This document shows positions 62,412 through 64,000 of a stretch of 64,000 nt of DNA, piece after piece. Below the pieces are notes generated by a model. The model was not told the DNA's origin, searched no databases, and was given only the letters and a program-made list of their open reading frames with translations. The position numbers and the translations under genes are program-made. The stretch spans positions 1 to 64,000 of the forward strand of contig CAZXLA010000001.1 of NCBI GenBank assembly GCA_964641895.1, in the 5' to 3' direction. This DNA is from UBA2421 sp964641895 (GTDB taxonomy: Bacteria; Planctomycetota; Phycisphaerae; Tepidisphaerales; Tepidisphaeraceae). The stretch's first letter is position 1; every line of letters begins with the position of its first letter.

Positions 62412-63086
62412 ATGGCCGAGGAAATCTGGATCGCCGTAGACAGTTATCTGACCGGGTTGTTCATCGGCTGCGAAGGCGCGCTGGACGGCGCGCTGTCCGA
62501 CAGAGCCGCCGCCGGGCTGCCGGCGATCAATGTCACGCCGCCGCAGGGCAAATTGCTGCATTTACTGGCGAAAATGCTTGACGCGAAGAGGGTTCTAGAA
62601 CTCGGCACCCTGGGCGGGTACAGCACGATCTGGCTCGCCCGCGCGCTTCCCGCCGGTGGGCGGCTGGTTACGGTCGAGTGCGATCCGAAACACGCCGCCG
62701 TCGCGGAAAAGAACTTTGAGCGGGCCGGGTTGATTGACAAGATTGATCTGCGGATTGGCAGGGCGATCGAAGTCCTGCCCCAACTCGCCGACGAGGGCGC
62801 CGGGCCGTTTGATCTGGTCTTCATCGACGCCGACAAGCCATCGACCGTCGATTATTTCCAATGGGCCCTGAAACTCACCCGGCCCGGCAGCGTGATCGTT
62901 GTCGACAACGTCATCCGCGACGGCAAGGTCATCGATGCAACCAGCCCCGATCCGAGCGTGCAGGGCATCCGCCGGTTTAATGACCTGCTGGCGAAAGAAC
63001 AGCGCGTCTCGGCAACGGCGATTCAGACCGTGGGCAGCAAAGGGTACGACGGGTTTGCGATTGCGCGCGTCAATTCAGAACGGTGA
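62412..63086 (+). CDS. O-methyltransferase (class I, caffeoyl-CoA type)
   Basis: 224 aa from the ATG at 62412. The family pattern is LELGTLGGYSTIWLARALPA (AdoMet loop), VTVECDPKHAAVAEKNFERA, and PFDLVFIDADKPSTVDYFQW with the metal-binding aspartates; VVDNVIRDGKV adds the third. These enzymes methylate catechol-like hydroxyls with Mg2+. The substrate is not identifiable. It overlaps the next, convergent gene by 12 nt. Confidence 0.87.
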   Translation: MAEEIWIAVDSYLTGLFIGCEGALDGALSDRAAAGLPAINVTPPQGKLLHLLAKMLDAKRVLELGTLGGYSTIWLARALPAGGRLVTVECDPKHAAVAEKNFERAGLIDKIDLRIGRAIEVLPQLADEGAGPFDLVFIDADKPSTVDYFQWALKLTRPGSVIVVDNVIRDGKVIDATSPDPSVQGIRRFNDLLAKEQRVSATAIQTVGSKGYDGFAIARVNSER

Positions 63087-64000
63087 CGAGCCGTCGGCCG
63101 GCAGCGTCGTGGGCTGCGTGGTGATCGGGCGGCCCGGCCCGCGGCTTTTGGTCACGCCTTGTCGGAGCTTCAATGGCTCCAAGCTGCGGTCGCGCTTCCA
63201 TAGGATATACGTGTCGGGGTCGAATCCTGAATCGAACACCGGTACGTATCCCAGCCGTTCGAGATCGACCTTCTCCAGCAGTTCGGTAAACGGCGAGCCG
63301 ACCCAAATGAGCCAGTCGGCCGAGTGCATCTCTTGCTGCATGATGTTTGGAATATAGCGGTACTGAATCGACTCGACCTCGACGGTGTAGGTGCGGTTGA
63401 GCGTGCCCTTTGCCGCCAGCGGGATGGTGGGGTCTTCCGGGCATACGACAACGCCGGGCAGTTGTTTGGCAATCTGAATCGCCTGCGCGTAATTGCGGTG
63501 GCCGTGCACCGAACGAACCATGAATTCGTAGCCGCGCGGCAGTCCGATGGCCGACGTGAGCATCGCAACCGGCGCGATAACGCCGATCGCCATCCGCCGC
63601 ATGGGAATGGAAAGTTTACATTCGTTGATGAGCCAGGTGAGCGTTGCCGCGGAGAAAATGGCGCCCGGCAGCCACGCAGGGATGTAACTGTTGAAGCTGC
63701 CGCCGGTCTTGGCGAAGAACAGCGCGCCGCCGACGATTCCCAAGCCCGCCGCGGCCAGCAGCCAGACCATCATGCGCGGGCGCGGCATTTCCGGTCGCAC
63801 CAGCCAGATGGCAATGCAAAATACAAACAGGGGATCGTAGGTGATTGCGTTCGCCATCGCATCCCACACGCGCGGCCAGCGGATCGGCCAGTAGCTGGGC
63901 ATTCGAATGGTGTAATGAAACACGGTCCAAGCGAAGATCATCATGCCGGCCACGGTGAGCGCGATGGCAGCGGCGGGAACAAGCGTCATCAGCCACTCAC
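63075..64000 (-). CDS. Polytopic membrane protein, C-terminal part (cut by window end)
   Basis: At least 304 aa; the frame runs open to the window edge, so the N-terminus is missing. Membrane segments include LTVAGMMIFAWTVFHYTI, LFVFCIAIWLV, MVWLLAAAGLGIVGGALFFA and AIGVIAPVAMLTSAIGLP, with a soluble C-terminal part of about 130 residues. This is the layout of the tail of polyprenyl-phosphate-dependent mannosyltransferase-like (GT39/GT83-type) proteins, but the catalytic N-terminal loop is not visible, so the family is not assigned. Confidence 0.6.
   Translation of the reverse strand, partial: EWLMTLVPAAAIALTVAGMMIFAWTVFHYTIRMPSYWPIRWPRVWDAMANAITYDPLFVFCIAIWLVRPEMPRPRMMVWLLAAAGLGIVGGALFFAKTGGSFNSYIPAWLPGAIFSAATLTWLINECKLSIPMRRMAIGVIAPVAMLTSAIGLPRGYEFMVRSVHGHRNYAQAIQIAKQLPGVVVCPEDPTIPLAAKGTLNRTYTVEVESIQYRYIPNIMQQEMHSADWLIWVGSPFTELLEKVDLERLGYVPVFDSGFDPDTYILWKRDRSLEPLKLRQGVTKSRGPGRPITTQPTTLPADGSSPF

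Noticed and set aside
1..64000. CRISPR arrays or integrated phage
   Set aside because: No regularly spaced direct repeats and no phage structural genes were seen. The CGATTGA units at 31.9 kb are too short and unspaced.

Overview
The window reads as about 64 kb of a Planctomycetota chromosome, probably a Phycisphaerae-like lineage, taken from a draft and likely metagenomic assembly. The grounds are the fairly high GC, single genes or very short operons on both strands, Uma2-family proteins, an N-terminal export motif resembling the planctomycete LEPR-XLL type (on the Kelch protein), and many short palindromic repeats between genes. The lineage call is inference. A run of 100 Ns lies in sucC, and the same 55 bases stand on both sides of it, so it looks like an assembly artefact.

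Layout. 1-0.5 kb: two unrelated transposase remnants joined together (IS66 TnpB and an ISKra4-like transposase). 0.6-6.6 kb: a DUF1275-STAS membrane protein, a family 4 uracil-DNA glycosylase, dnaA behind an AT-rich leader with 20-bp repeats, and a phytoene/squalene synthase followed at once by a CrtC-like carotenoid hydratase. 6.6-10 kb: a sorbosone-dehydrogenase-like lipoprotein, a HEPN protein with a small unknown partner, and malate dehydrogenase. 10.4-11.6 kb: an IS630-type element with a frameshift. 11.7-22 kb: sucC, several small proteins, glucose-6-phosphate dehydrogenase, a MOSC protein, an isolated nuoC, a HicB-like antitoxin and nadB. 22-23.4 kb: an accessory-looking block with a small ORF between 110-bp inverted repeats, copies of a 16-bp palindrome related to parS, and tRNA-Cys. 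23.4-35 kb: a stand-alone HrpA C-terminal half, CbiX, an M28 peptidase, a fructosamine-kinase-like protein, a MATE transporter, queG, hsp20, miaA and a beta-lactamase-fold hydrolase. 35-48 kb: a UvrD-type helicase with a repeat-like insertion, a Kelch/CBM protein, an M42-type peptidase, a PGPGW/flippase-like fusion, hpt, a PH-domain protein, an amidohydrolase, a TolB-like propeller, an RNase HII-like protein and a STAS protein. 48-64 kb: crcB, comM, Uma2, aroC, vapBC, purC, a GH10-like protein without catalytic glutamates, comEA, uvrB, a second Uma2, nadC, a DNA methyltransferase, a cNMP-DUF1003 protein, a CBS protein, an O-methyltransferase and a truncated membrane protein.

Most genes are housekeeping: central carbon (mdh, sucC, zwf), NAD synthesis (nadB, nadC), purines (purC, hpt), chorismate (aroC), tRNA modification (queG, miaA), DNA repair and replication (dnaA, udg, uvrB, UvrD-like). 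The less ordinary material is the HEPN pair, the inverted-repeat cassette with parS-like palindromes, the split HrpA, the repeats at gene 3' ends, and the -10 boxes that sit 6-8 nt before start codons and suggest leaderless mRNAs.
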